Assembly (NCBI RefSeq): GCF_001578105.1
Contig: NZ_CP014275.1
Location: forward strand, 3,848,501 to 3,912,500
Length of the DNA: 64,000 nt
Direction: 5' to 3'
From: Martelella sp. AD-3
Lineage (GTDB): Bacteria > Pseudomonadota > Alphaproteobacteria > Rhizobiales > Rhizobiaceae
Shown: positions 28,801-37,129 of the stretch, piece after piece
Numbering within the stretch: the first letter of the stretch is position 1
Layout: every line of letters begins with the position of its first letter
The notes under the pieces: generated by a model
What the model saw: only the letters and a program-made list of their open reading frames with translations
What the model was told of the DNA's origin: nothing
Database searches by the model: none
Program-made: the position numbers and the translations under genes

Positions 28801-29770
28801 AAAGAATACCGGAGATATTCGTGTTGCCGACATAGTCGGGATTGCTGCTGGTCAGGATCAGCTTGTGGGTGGAGTTGCCGTTGCGGATATCAAGTCGCGC
28901 ATTGGTGTCGCTGGTGGTCTCGGTGTAAATGCGATTGCTGACGGTCTGATCCTGTGTTGCCGAATAGAGGACCAGCGCGCCGGCGTCGGAGACGATGATG
29001 TCGCCATTGACCGAGGCATCGTAGTAGGGTGCCGTGTAACCCGAGGCATCCAGGCCGCCCAGCGAGAGGGCGCCGCTCTTGATGTGGGTGTTGCCGGTAT
29101 ATTCCATGTTCGTGACGAATGTGATCAGGCCTCCGCCCTGTGTGCCATCGTTACTCTCGATGTAGAGGTCGGTCACGCTGCCGTCCTGACTGTTGTGGAT
29201 CGGAACGGCAATGCTTTGACTGTTCTGGACCATGCCGACGATGGTTGCGTGGTTGCCCGTGGCCGGGGCCATGTGGAAGGCGCCGGTGCCCTGAATGACG
29301 TAGAAGTTCGAATTGCCCCCGTTGCCGTTCGGCGCGCCGAGATAGATCGTGTCGAAATTGATGTCGCCGACGACGTCGATCACTGGGTGATCCGCGGCCG
29401 TGCCGATGAAATAGGCATTGGTGCCCGGGGCGTTGGACCATGTCACGCCAGCCTGGGTGTTGCCGGCGTTCGTCCAGTTCAGGTTTCCGCCGACCGACCA
29501 TGTGCCGTCGAGGGCGACGATGGGCGAGCCGTCACCAATCACTGCCACCGAGGTCCCGGGCGCATTCCAGTAGAGATCCAGTGCGGATGCCTGCTGCGGC
29601 ATGCCGCAGTAAAGCGCTGCCCCGCTCGCCAGAAGCAGCGTCGTGAACGCCGTGCCCGACAGGAAACGGGAAAGCGGGCGAGGCTTGTGCCTGCCATCTT
29701 TTGTCGCGCCAGCTGCAACATGACCGTTGCTGAAAGGACCCTCAGTCGAACTGCGAAAATTAGCAGACAT
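25364..29770 (-). CDS. autotransporter AT3, N-terminal part (frameshifted)
   Basis: This is the first half of AT3. I start it at MSANFRSSTEG, where GGGGGAATGGA precedes the ATG. The signal segment RFLSGTAFTTLLLASGAALY and the first passenger module are almost identical to AT1. Divergence then begins, and modules open at YWNGGAPGPG (near 28378), FWHPLTPP (near 27170) and WWNGTTTQPP (near 26048), with repeated KTGTGTLILT- and GGTxVSxGTLQLGDG-type beta-strand repeats. At about 25664 the frame leaves autotransporter sequence and runs about 100 residues of Arg-rich nonsense to a stop. Removing one base from an A6 run restores continuous homology and would give one protein of about 2743 residues. 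As read, the product has a signal but no barrel, so it would be trapped in the periplasm. Confidence 0.85.
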   Translation of the reverse strand: MSANFRSSTEGPFSNGHVAAGATKDGRHKPRPLSRFLSGTAFTTLLLASGAALYCGMPQQASALDLYWNAPGTSVAVIGDGSPIVALDGTWSVGGNLNWTNAGNTQAGVTWSNAPGTNAYFIGTAADHPVIDVVGDINFDTIYLGAPNGNGGNSNFYVIQGTGAFHMAPATGNHATIVGMVQNSQSIAVPIHNSQDGSVTDLYIESNDGTQGGGLITFVTNMEYTGNTHIKSGALSLGGLDASGYTAPYYDASVNGDIIVSDAGALVLYSATQDQTVSNRIYTETTSDTNARLDIRNGNSTHKLILTSSNPDYVGNTNISGILSGTGSLGGAVELIYNGSLYNRQGSTLTLGTSVKFTRNPTGGITADLEEATAGQPLFVTSGALDVSLATLTATVQGSASVYNIFQYGGALNQVPGTIFKTTTITGLPAGKDYELNAVDPNAVVSSPGMIRLITYDRVTGETPQYWNGGAPGPGYTSTPLTGGSGTWIAGLGNWTQPDGSNSAAWVGSVGYFQGNTAGTVTVVGSLGFDRLVFSAQEYHLIAGAGGVLQMSPRLHTVGEIDVDTVTATIAVDITDGMNRAPVPAAVNSLTKGGTGTLVFVGNKTYTGGTTVSGGTLQLGDGTTNSTILAGITIAPGATLAVNQAASQPALSFSNVLTATLNNANPAIFHVMGAGQLDFSSNSNTFLGQTNVTAGTFNMLANSVLGGTVALTGGTLNGGGTINGNVSVTGGTLKGTGTINGDVTVSQAGTIAGDYSTTPVLTINGALTLGNGSTLNVTLDPAPGANPSPALITVTTLNMTSGNVVFLPANLVVGQRYNLIQFTASATGSASNLTLMNNPNRYRLGNDPTGAPGFLYIIASPPGGQQLFWHPLTPPGPNNFGGSGTWDAATTMSWADSSGQPPLLWSEADIAVFTQTGGTVTVDSTAPISINGMQFTVTGYELRGTDATSTLTLDATPGAVSISVSGTATDNAKVGVILGDGGNAVPLSKTGTGTLILTAANTYSGGTTVSEGTLQLGDGTTNGSVTGNITISAGATLSVYANAASTLAAPLDFGNVLQPSDATSQFVVNGPGVVNFTSASAGFLGQTTVVAGATLTGSATGNLGGTVTIAGEGTLAGSGGTTFTLGAGAGGLVLTNAAGMTGPSTIEASGLTAGAASLFSTGTLTAAGVVLVNAPVLAPSQQPYFLIDYTAINGVASDIKIASASAGIDVNATNATVVSVGSRIAILVGTGTNVDTSAGVWWNGTTTQPPTTQVIGGPGTWTADQAAATAMNWTDSGGTAHVAWKQAKTAIFAGTPQTGAVSVDSTTSGTITVQGLDFRVGGYTLSGVTATDAITLQSAWDDNLARLNADAQAVTATIAVNLDGPAGVRKNRGRNHRVHRRQDLSGRHQHRRRHAPDRRGDRTRLGCRRHYGGRSKRRHAFPVRTGRRPDLHQCLARRSRIGASHRRHGHGELQLGLGDFVPRNDNSA
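25659..25664 (-). other. A6 homopolymer at the AT3 frameshift
   Basis: On the coding strand GTCAGAAAAAACCGGGGCC should read Val-Arg-Lys-Thr-Gly-Ala, as in other beta-strand repeats, but it has six A where five would keep the frame. The downstream frame is +1 relative to the upstream one. This could be a true inactivating insertion, a phase-variable tract, transcriptional slippage or a sequencing error. Confidence 0.85.
28499..29670 (-). repeat. 1.17 kb inverted repeat, copy B (start of AT3)
   Basis: This is the partner of 1889-3060 in opposite orientation. It begins within the signal-peptide region, so the upstream leader and first about 35 codons of AT1 and AT3 are unrelated. It ends in the second part of the first passenger module. 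The two copies bound a segment of about 25.4 kb. Confidence 0.93.
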
Positions 29771-30355
29771 TCCATTCCCCCGCCTTGATCGCCGGAACAG
29801 CCGCGCAGCGGCCGTCACGAATTGCCAAAGATTGCGAGCCATATACATTTATACTAATATATACTTGTATATTGCTCTATATAATCAATATACATTCTGA
29901 TAATTCAATATTGCAAACTTATTTTTCTGATTTATTACTTGTTACATTGTGAAGAGTGAAGCGTCGGCAGGAAGCTCGCGAGGAAGGTCTCCATCTTTCC
30001 GACGCCTGCGCGCAGCTGTGCAGGGGCGAAGGCGTGGGGCATGCCGCGTGGCAGGCTATCTCGTCCTCCTTGCCAATCGCGGCCTGCTGGTGCGGCGTCA
30101 TTCACGCGGAAATGCTGAACATGGGCCATACCCGCGAAATGCCGGAGGACCTTGCCGCCCGCCTCGCTGCCGAGCAGGCGCTTTCAGGCAAGGCGCGCGT
30201 CATACTCCAGAACGAGACGGGATCGGTGCGAGGCGGCCGTTCGCCTGACGAACGCCTTCGATCGTCAGGCGAACAAAATTCGTCATATGAACTTTTAGGC
30301 TGACTTTCGTCGCCCTCCTCCCTAAAATCCTGGAGGTCGATAGGAGGTCGACATT
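29771..30355. promoter_or_regulatory. intergenic region between AT3 and pcaI
   Basis: No gene could be supported. The half next to AT3 (about 29840-29945) is strongly AT-rich with many TATA and ATATAC steps, like the leaders of AT1 and AT2, and probably carries the AT3 promoter. From about 29950 the sequence is G+C-rich with overlapping open frames on both strands, none with a ribosome site or recognisable domain. It may be a decayed gene. A 12 bp inverted repeat at 30240-30273 lies in front of pcaI. Confidence 0.6.
30240..30273 (+). promoter_or_regulatory. 12 bp inverted repeat upstream of pcaIJF
   Basis: TTCGCCTGACGA and TCGTCAGGCGAA form a perfect 12 bp inverted repeat with a 10-base spacer, 83 nt before the pcaI ATG. 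Next to it is a second, shorter imperfect palindrome (TTCGTCATATGAAC). The site could be an operator for a PcaR-type IclR regulator or a leader hairpin; the sequence does not decide. Confidence 0.45.
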
Positions 30356-31063
30356 ATGGACAAGACAATTTCCTCGATTGAAGCAGCCGTTCGGCCGATT
30401 TTTGACGGCGCGACCCTCATGATCGGCGGTTTCGGCGGATCGGGCGCGCCGATCGAACTCATTCACGCGCTGATCGACCAGGGCGCCAAGGACCTCACGG
30501 TCATCAACAACAATGCCGGCAATGGCCATGTCGGACTTGCGGCGCTGATCGAGCAGAACCGCGTGCGCCGGATGATCTGCTCGTTTCCGCGCTCGTCCAA
30601 CGCCACTGTGTTCAACGAGCGCTATCTTGCCGGAAAGATCGAGCTGGAACTGGTGCCGCAGGGCACGCTCGCCGAGCGCATCCGCGCCGGCGGCGCCGGC
30701 ATTCCGGCCTTCTATACGCCGACCGGGTACGGCACCGAACTTGCCGACGGCAAGCCGGTCGCCGAATTCGACGGACGGCCCTATGTGCAGGAGCGCTGGC
30801 TGAAGGCCGATTTCGCCCTGATCAAGGCGGAGACCGCCGATACCCACGGCAACCTCACCTACCGCATGGCCGCGCGCAACTTCAATCCGCTGATGGCGAT
30901 GGCCGCGACAACCACCATCGTCCAGGCGAGCCGCATCGTCGCGCCCGGCGGCATTGACCCCGAACAGGTGATAACGCCGGGCATCTTCGTCTCCTCGGTC
31001 GTCGAGGTCGCCGCGCCCGCGCAGGAAGAACTCCTCACCCGGCAGGAGGCCGTCTACCCATGA
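30356..31063 (+). CDS. pcaI: 3-oxoadipate CoA-transferase subunit A
   Basis: This is the 235 aa alpha subunit of succinyl-CoA:3-oxoadipate CoA-transferase, which activates beta-ketoadipate to its CoA thioester near the end of the protocatechuate branch. It has the family I CoA-transferase glycine-rich N-terminus (ATLMIGGFGGSGAP), NNNAGNGHVGLA, the segment GTLAERIRAGGAGIPAFYTP typical of alpha subunits, and EFDGRPYVQE. The start follows AGGAGG. Its last bases overlap the pcaJ start in ATGA, so the two subunits are translationally coupled, as expected for a heterotetramer. A related 3-oxoacid CoA-transferase activity cannot be excluded, but the neighbouring pcaF and pobA support the PcaI call. 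Confidence 0.93.
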   Translation: MDKTISSIEAAVRPIFDGATLMIGGFGGSGAPIELIHALIDQGAKDLTVINNNAGNGHVGLAALIEQNRVRRMICSFPRSSNATVFNERYLAGKIELELVPQGTLAERIRAGGAGIPAFYTPTGYGTELADGKPVAEFDGRPYVQERWLKADFALIKAETADTHGNLTYRMAARNFNPLMAMAATTTIVQASRIVAPGGIDPEQVITPGIFVSSVVEVAAPAQEELLTRQEAVYP

Positions 31064-31743
31064 TTTCCGTCGACGACATCAAGCTTTCCAATGCCCAGAT
31101 CGCCTGGCGCGCCGCCCAGGACATAGAGGACGGCGCCTATGTCAATCTCGGCATCGGCTTTCCCGAAATGGTGGCGAAGTTTCAGCCGGAGGGGCGGCAG
31201 GCAATCTTTCACACCGAAAACGGCGTGCTCGATTTCGGGCCCGCGCCGGAACCGGGCGAGGAGGACTGGGACCTCATCAATGCCGGCAAGAAGGCGATCA
31301 CGCTGCGCCCGGGCACGGCCTTCTTCCACCACGCCGACAGTTTCGCCATGGTGCGCGGCGGCCATCTGGATGTCGCCATTCTCGGCGCCTATGAAGTGGC
31401 CGAAAACGGCGACCTCGCCAACTGGTCGACCGGCAAGGGCGGCGTTCCCGCCGTCGGCGGGGCAATGGACCTCGTCCATGGCGCAAGGCGCGTCGCTGTC
31501 GTCACCGACCATGTGACCAAGAAGGGCGCGCCGAAACTGGTGAAACGCTGTTCGCTGCCGCTGACGGGGATCGCCTGCGTCACGCGGGTCTATACCTCGC
31601 TTGCCGTCATCGATATCACCAACGGCCATTTTGTTCTCCGCGAGAAACTGGCCACCCTGTCCTTTGACGACCTGCAGGCGCTGACCGGCGGGCCGCTTCA
31701 CGTCGAAGGCGATGTTGCGGAACTCAACGTACCGGAAGTGTGA
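31060..31743 (+). CDS. pcaJ: 3-oxoadipate CoA-transferase subunit B
   Basis: This 227 aa beta subunit carries the catalytic glutamate that forms the CoA thioester intermediate, in HTENGVLDFG (Glu53). NLGIGFPEMVA near the N-terminus and GGAMDLVHGARRVAVVTDH with KGAPKLVKRCSLPLTG are standard for this subunit. It overlaps pcaI by 4 nt and is followed after 3 nt by pcaF, so the three genes form one transcription unit. Together the subunits pass CoA from succinyl-CoA to beta-ketoadipate. Confidence 0.94.
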   Translation: MISVDDIKLSNAQIAWRAAQDIEDGAYVNLGIGFPEMVAKFQPEGRQAIFHTENGVLDFGPAPEPGEEDWDLINAGKKAITLRPGTAFFHHADSFAMVRGGHLDVAILGAYEVAENGDLANWSTGKGGVPAVGGAMDLVHGARRVAVVTDHVTKKGAPKLVKRCSLPLTGIACVTRVYTSLAVIDITNGHFVLREKLATLSFDDLQALTGGPLHVEGDVAELNVPEV

Positions 31744-31746
31744 TCC

Positions 31747-32946
<1,200 letters not shown>

Positions 32947-32963
32947 CGCATTGCACGTGAATA

Positions 32964-32997
32964 TCGGCCCGGCTCCCGTGCAGAGGAACCGGGCCGA
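32964..32997. terminator. hairpin between convergent pcaF and pobA
   Basis: TCGGCCCGG and CCGGGCCGA form a perfect 9 bp stem around a 16-base loop, in the 98 nt gap between the two stop codons. There is no U tract on either strand, so it is a probable but weak bidirectional terminator. Confidence 0.4.
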
Positions 32998-33044
32998 CGA
33001 AGAAAAGGCGCCGGCGGCGAAATCGACGCCGGCCCAAGGACGCC

Positions 33045-34214
33045 TCAGTAAGGCAGGCCCACATAGTTTTCGGCAAGCTCCCGTCGCGCCGTTTCAGACT
33101 GCGAGAGATGCAGAAGGCTCGCCTTGCGCATCTCGGCGGCAAAACTGTCCTCGCCGTCGAAGCGGTGCAGCAGCATGGTCATCTGCCAGCTGAAACGCAT
33201 GGCCTTCCAGATGCGTTGCAGCGCCCGGCCGGAATAGGCGTCGATGCCCGCAGGAGAGCCGGAACCGAAGCGTTCGACGAGCGCATGGAAGAGATACCAG
33301 ACATCGGAGGCGGCGAGGTTCAGACCCTTGGCGCCGGTCGGCGGCACGATATGGGCCGCATCGCCGACGAGGAAGAGATTGCCCCAGCGAAGCGGCTCCG
33401 AAACGAAGGAGCGCAGCGGTGCGATGCTCTTCTCTATCGACGGTCCTGTCACCAATCGTGCGGAGACATCGCTCGGCAGGCGGCGTCTCAATTCCTCCCA
33501 GAAGGCCGCATCCGACCAATCCTCGGCCTTGTCGGAAAGCGGAACCTGCACGTAGTAGCGGCTCAGCGCCTTGCTGCGCATGGAGGCGAGCGCGAAGCCG
33601 CGATCGGAATTGGCGTAGATCAGTTCTTCATGCACCGGCGGCGTGCGCGACAGGATGCCGAGCCAGCCGAAAGGATAGACACGCTCGAATTCCCGGCGCT
33701 TCTCTTCGGGAATGGTGCGGCGGGACACGCCGTGAAAGCCGTCGCAGCCGGCGACATAGGAACAGGCGATCGCCTTGCGTTCTCCCTCATGGGTGAAGCT
33801 TACCGTCGACTGCGCCTGATTGAGATCGTCAATCACGACATCTTCCACCCCATGGAAAATCGGGGTCCCCGTGGCGTCCTGCGCAGCGTAGAGATCGGCG
33901 GTCACCTCGGTCTGGCCATAGACCATGACCTTGTGACCGGTGAGCCCGGCAAAATCGATGCGCACCTGAAGATCATTGTCTGAGAGCACACAGCCGTCAT
34001 GGGCGATACCCTCGGCGTCCATGCGCTGGCCGACGCCGGCCTCGCGCAACAGTTCGACCGCGCCCCATTCGAGAATGCCGGCGCGGATGCGCGAGAGAAC
34101 GTGATCGCGGCCGGCGCGCTCCAGAACGACTGTTTCTATGCCCTGGCGGTTCAGAAGCTGGGACAGAAGCAGACCGGACGGCCCGCCTCCGATGATGGCA
34201 ACCTGGGTTTTCAT
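33045..34214 (-). CDS. pobA: 4-hydroxybenzoate 3-monooxygenase
   Basis: This flavoprotein aromatic hydroxylase (389 aa) converts 4-hydroxybenzoate to protocatechuate with NADPH and O2. I start it at MKTQVAIIGGG, which follows GGAGGAGGTCTTTC; a longer frame upstream lacks support. It shows the FAD fingerprint GGGPSGL, the DG motif in GCDGFHG, the GD motif in FLVGDAAHIVPPTGAKGLNLA, the SRYYVQVP strand near the active site, and the C-terminal ENYVGLPY containing the substrate-side Tyr of the family. It is divergent from the SDR gene, so the intergenic region probably serves both. It links the hydroxycinnamate genes to the right with pcaIJF to the left. An AraC regulator further right could be its activator. 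Confidence 0.95.
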   Translation of the reverse strand: MKTQVAIIGGGPSGLLLSQLLNRQGIETVVLERAGRDHVLSRIRAGILEWGAVELLREAGVGQRMDAEGIAHDGCVLSDNDLQVRIDFAGLTGHKVMVYGQTEVTADLYAAQDATGTPIFHGVEDVVIDDLNQAQSTVSFTHEGERKAIACSYVAGCDGFHGVSRRTIPEEKRREFERVYPFGWLGILSRTPPVHEELIYANSDRGFALASMRSKALSRYYVQVPLSDKAEDWSDAAFWEELRRRLPSDVSARLVTGPSIEKSIAPLRSFVSEPLRWGNLFLVGDAAHIVPPTGAKGLNLAASDVWYLFHALVERFGSGSPAGIDAYSGRALQRIWKAMRFSWQMTMLLHRFDGEDSFAAEMRKASLLHLSQSETARRELAENYVGLPY

Positions 34215-34352
34215 GAAAGACCTCCTCCGTCCTCGCTGCCTCGACGTTAGCGGGACGACGAGAGACAGGAAATGCACGAAAGCGGCATTGAATGGCACTA
34301 ATCATGCATTTATGCGGATCATCAAAAAATATGATATTTTCAAAACTGTTCA

Positions 34353-34381
34353 TTGACAAAACAATTTAAAGCTGGCTCTAC
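34353..34381 (+). promoter_or_regulatory. candidate sigma-70 promoter for the hydroxycinnamate operon
   Basis: TTGACA, a 17-base spacer and CTCTAC lie 27 nt before the SDR start, within an AT-rich stretch (about 34310-34375). The stretch is a natural place for a MarR operator; TGTTCATTGACA overlapping the -35 box is an imperfect palindrome. No promoter mapping is implied. Confidence 0.4.
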
Positions 34382-34407
34382 TTGCGATCGGGAGTTGAGG
34401 AGAATGC

Positions 34408-35172
34408 ATGAAGATCGAAGGTGAAGTGGCGCTGGTCACGGGGGCCGCGAGCGGCCTGGGCGAGGCAACGGCAAAAAGACTTGCCGCACGCGGCGCAACG
34501 GTCGTTGCGGTCGATCTCTCGGCTGAGGCCGCCGAGAAAACGGCAGCAGCCATCGGCGGTGTCGGCTATGGCGCCGATGTTTGCGATGCGACGGCCATTG
34601 AGACGGTTTTCACCGCCGTCACCGGCGCGTTCGGCGCGCCGCGGATCGTGGTGTCCTGCGCCGGGATCGGCACGGCAACGCGCATCCTGCCGCGCGACGG
34701 ATCGCTGACGATCGACACCTTCGAACGCACGGTTCGGGTCAATCTTGTAGGCACCTACACCGTGATGAATATTGCCGCCCGGGCCATGGCCGCTGCCGAG
34801 CCGATCGACGAAGACGGCGCGCGCGGCGTTATCGTCAACACCGCCTCGGTCGCCTATGAGGACGGGCAGATCGGCCAGGCGGCCTATTCCGCCGCCAAGG
34901 GCGGGGTCGCCTCGATGACGCTGCCGGCAGCCCGCGAGCTCGCCCGCTTCGGCATCCGCGTCATGACCATCGCGCCAGGCCTGTTCGAGACCCGCATGAG
35001 CGCCGGTCTGCCGGACGATGTCCGCGCGGAAATCCTTGCGAGCGTGCCCTTTCCGAGCCGGATGGGCCTGCCGGATGAATATGCGCGGCTGGTGGAGCAG
35101 ATCGTCGAAAACCCGATGCTGAACGGTTCGGTGATCAGGCTCGACGCCGCAGCGCGGATGCCGCCGAAATAA
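34408..35172 (+). CDS. SDR dehydrogenase, likely hydroxyphenyl-hydroxypropionyl-CoA oxidising
   Basis: This is a classical short-chain dehydrogenase (254 aa) of the 3-hydroxyacyl-CoA (HSD10-like) group. The NAD site is TGAASGLG (11-18) with an acidic residue, Asp36, that favours NAD. The active site is Asn112, Ser147, Tyr160 and Lys164, and the loop after it ends in APGLFETRM. Between the catalytic Asn and Ser it carries a long insert typical of HSD10. Its place beside a feruloyl-CoA synthetase, a crotonase and a CouO-like hydrolase suggests that it oxidises the beta-hydroxy CoA ester of hydroxycinnamates to the beta-keto form, the CouN step in Rhodococcus and the equivalent step in Agrobacterium. 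Substrate is inferred from context. It starts behind GAGGAGAATGC. Confidence 0.85.
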   Translation: MKIEGEVALVTGAASGLGEATAKRLAARGATVVAVDLSAEAAEKTAAAIGGVGYGADVCDATAIETVFTAVTGAFGAPRIVVSCAGIGTATRILPRDGSLTIDTFERTVRVNLVGTYTVMNIAARAMAAAEPIDEDGARGVIVNTASVAYEDGQIGQAAYSAAKGGVASMTLPAARELARFGIRVMTIAPGLFETRMSAGLPDDVRAEILASVPFPSRMGLPDEYARLVEQIVENPMLNGSVIRLDAAARMPPK

Positions 35173-35208
35173 AAGCCGGCAAGACGAATTCGAGAAAGAG
35201 CAGAACGC

Positions 35209-35994
35209 ATGACGAAGACCCGTTTCGAGAGCACCGAAATCCTGACCATCGAGATCGACGGCCCGGTCGCGACCCTGACCATGAACCGGCCCGAAAAGCG
35301 CAATGCCATGTGCGATGCGCTGCTGGACGCGCTTGACGCGTTTTTCAGCAAGCCGCCGGAGGATATCCGCGTCGTCATCCTGACCGGTGCGGGCGGTCAC
35401 TACTGCTCCGGGCTCGACCTTGCCGAACACGTCTCCCGCGACGCCGAAAGCACGATGTATCATTCGCGCAACTGGCACCGGGTGATGGAGCGCATCCAGT
35501 TTTCCGGCCTGCCGGTCGTCTCCGCCATGTTCGGCGCGGTGATCGGCGGCGGGCTGGAGCTTGCATCCGCCACCCATGTGCGCATCGCCGAGCCCTCGAC
35601 GATCTTCCAGCTGCCGGAGGGCATGCGCGGCATCTTCGTCGGCGGCGGCGCAACCGTCGGCGTCGGTCGCATTCTCGGCCCCGACCGGATGCGCGAGATG
35701 ATGCTGACGGGACGCACCTACAATGCCGAGGAAGGCCTGATGCTGGGGCTCACCCATTACAGCATCGGCGAAGGCGAGGCATTGCCCCTGGCCCGCCGGC
35801 TTGCAGCAAAGATCGCGAAGAACGCCCAGCTTTCGAATTACATGATGATCCAGGCGATCAGCCGGATCGCAGACATGCCGCGCGCGGACGGGCTCTTTGC
35901 CGAAAGCCTGTGCGCGGCCGTATCGCAGACGAGCGCGGATGCCGAGGAAGGCCTCAACGCTTTTCTGCAGAAGCGCGCGCCTGTCTTTCGCTAG
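35209..35994 (+). CDS. enoyl-CoA hydratase family (crotonase), hydroxycinnamoyl-CoA hydration
   Basis: This crotonase-fold protein has 261 aa. Oxyanion-hole segments are GAGGHYCSGLDL and FGAVIGGGLELA, followed by LPEGMRGIFVGGGATVGVGR, which provides the Glu expected to activate water. In this operon it probably hydrates coumaroyl- or feruloyl-CoA to the 3-hydroxy ester. Because a dehydrogenase and a beta-keto hydrolase are present and no vanillin dehydrogenase is seen, the non-retroaldol route is favoured over the Ech lyase reaction that yields an aldehyde. A hydratase-lyase role cannot be excluded from motifs alone. It follows the SDR gene after 36 nt; its ribosome site is weak. Confidence 0.85.
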   Translation: MTKTRFESTEILTIEIDGPVATLTMNRPEKRNAMCDALLDALDAFFSKPPEDIRVVILTGAGGHYCSGLDLAEHVSRDAESTMYHSRNWHRVMERIQFSGLPVVSAMFGAVIGGGLELASATHVRIAEPSTIFQLPEGMRGIFVGGGATVGVGRILGPDRMREMMLTGRTYNAEEGLMLGLTHYSIGEGEALPLARRLAAKIAKNAQLSNYMMIQAISRIADMPRADGLFAESLCAAVSQTSADAEEGLNAFLQKRAPVFR

Positions 35995-36076
35995 ACCGGC
36001 TCTTCGCCGGCAGGGAGAGAGGCGGGCGGAAACACACGCGCATATCGTCCAGTCATCTACAGGGAGGAGAACCGTC

Positions 36077-37126
36077 ATGACTGACAAGTTGAAAATGACC
36101 CGCCGCACGGCGCTGGCCGCATTGGGCACGGCGCTGGCCGCCCCCGTTTTCCTGCGCCAGGCGCATGCGGCGGAAGTGACGCTCAAGCTGCACCACTTTC
36201 TGCCCGCCATGGCGCCGGTGCAGAGAAACGTGTTCGAACCCTGGGCCAAGGAACTGGCCGAGGCTTCCAACGGGGCGATCGAGGTGCAGATCTTTCCGGC
36301 CATGCAGCTCGGCGGCAAGGCGCCGCAGCTTGCCGATCAGGCCCGCCAGGGCATCGTCGACATCGCCTGGACGCTGCCGGTCTATACGCCGGACCGCTTT
36401 CCGGTGGCCGAGACCATGGCGCTGCCCTTCATGGTGACGGACGCGGAAAAGACTTCCGTTGTCATGGACACGCTGATGCGCGAATTCGGCCAGGACGAAT
36501 ACAAGGGCATGAAGCCGCTCGCCTTCCACACCCATGCCGGCGGCAAGCTGCACACCCGCGACAAGGGTATCACCTCGACCGCCGACATGGCCGGCATGCG
36601 GCTTCGCGCGCCGAACCAGTCGACGGGCGAAATGCTGACGGAACTCGGCGCGGAGGTGGTGTTCTTCCCCGTCACGGAAATGGTGGTCGGCCTTTCCAAC
36701 GGCGTGATCGACGGCTGCTGCCTGCCCTTCGAGGTCGTTCCGGCCTACAAGCTGCAGGAACTGACCAGCTATTCCGCCATGCCCGCCCCGGGCGCGCGCG
36801 GCATCTACACCAACACCTTCTCGCTGGTGATGAACGAGCGCGCCTATGAGGCCATGCCCGAGGATGCCCGCAAGGTGCTTGACGACCATTCCGGACCCAC
36901 GCTCTCGAAACGTCTGGGCGCCTCTTTCGACCAGGCGGAAGCCGGCGGCGAAAAGGTCGTCCGGGAGCATGGCAACGAGATCGTCGAAATCCCGGCGGAT
37001 GTGATCGCCGAATGGCGCAAGGTCTCCGAGCCGATCGTCGCCAACTGGCAGAAGAAGCTCGACGACAAGGGCTATGACGGCGCGGCCATCATCAACCGCG
37101 CCAACGCACTGCTGGACCAGGGCTGA
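36077..37126 (+). CDS. TRAP transporter solute-binding protein (DctP family)
   Basis: This periplasmic receptor (349 aa) feeds substrate to the following DctQ/DctM membrane pair using the sodium or proton gradient. I start it at MTDKLKMTRRTA after GGGAGGAGAACC; a longer frame upstream lacks signal-peptide character. The signal has a twin-arginine pair (TRRTALAALGTALAAPVF) and probable cleavage after QAHA, so Tat export is possible. Family features include LKLHHFLPAMAPVQ, VQIFPAMQLGGKAPQLADQ, the MRLRAPNQSTGEMLTELG strand that carries the carboxylate-binding Arg, and PFEVVPAYKL. Co-location with hydroxycinnamate genes suggests that it binds an aromatic acid such as coumarate or ferulate, as known for TarP-type receptors; that is inference. 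Confidence 0.9.
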   Translation: MTDKLKMTRRTALAALGTALAAPVFLRQAHAAEVTLKLHHFLPAMAPVQRNVFEPWAKELAEASNGAIEVQIFPAMQLGGKAPQLADQARQGIVDIAWTLPVYTPDRFPVAETMALPFMVTDAEKTSVVMDTLMREFGQDEYKGMKPLAFHTHAGGKLHTRDKGITSTADMAGMRLRAPNQSTGEMLTELGAEVVFFPVTEMVVGLSNGVIDGCCLPFEVVPAYKLQELTSYSAMPAPGARGIYTNTFSLVMNERAYEAMPEDARKVLDDHSGPTLSKRLGASFDQAEAGGEKVVREHGNEIVEIPADVIAEWRKVSEPIVANWQKKLDDKGYDGAAIINRANALLDQG

Positions 37127-37129
37127 TTG

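Noticed and set aside
25625..29788. A 1387-codon open frame on the plus strand opposite AT3
   Set aside because: It is antisense to a clear autotransporter, rich in Arg, Gly and Ala, has no ribosome site, and arises from the repeated Gly/Thr codons of the beta-strand repeats. Similar antisense frames occur opposite AT1 and AT2 (for example 3697-5133 and 13621-15123).
29935..30303. Overlapping short frames on both strands (65 and 115 codons) upstream of pcaI
   Set aside because: The minus-strand frame has a faint alpha/beta-hydrolase-like tail (GMPHAFAP) but is short, lacks a ribosome site and a catalytic core. The plus-strand frame has no known motif. Neither can be supported as a gene.
34378..36318. 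A 646-codon minus-strand frame opposite the SDR and crotonase genes
   Set aside because: Both plus-strand genes have complete catalytic motifs and ribosome sites; the antisense frame has neither.
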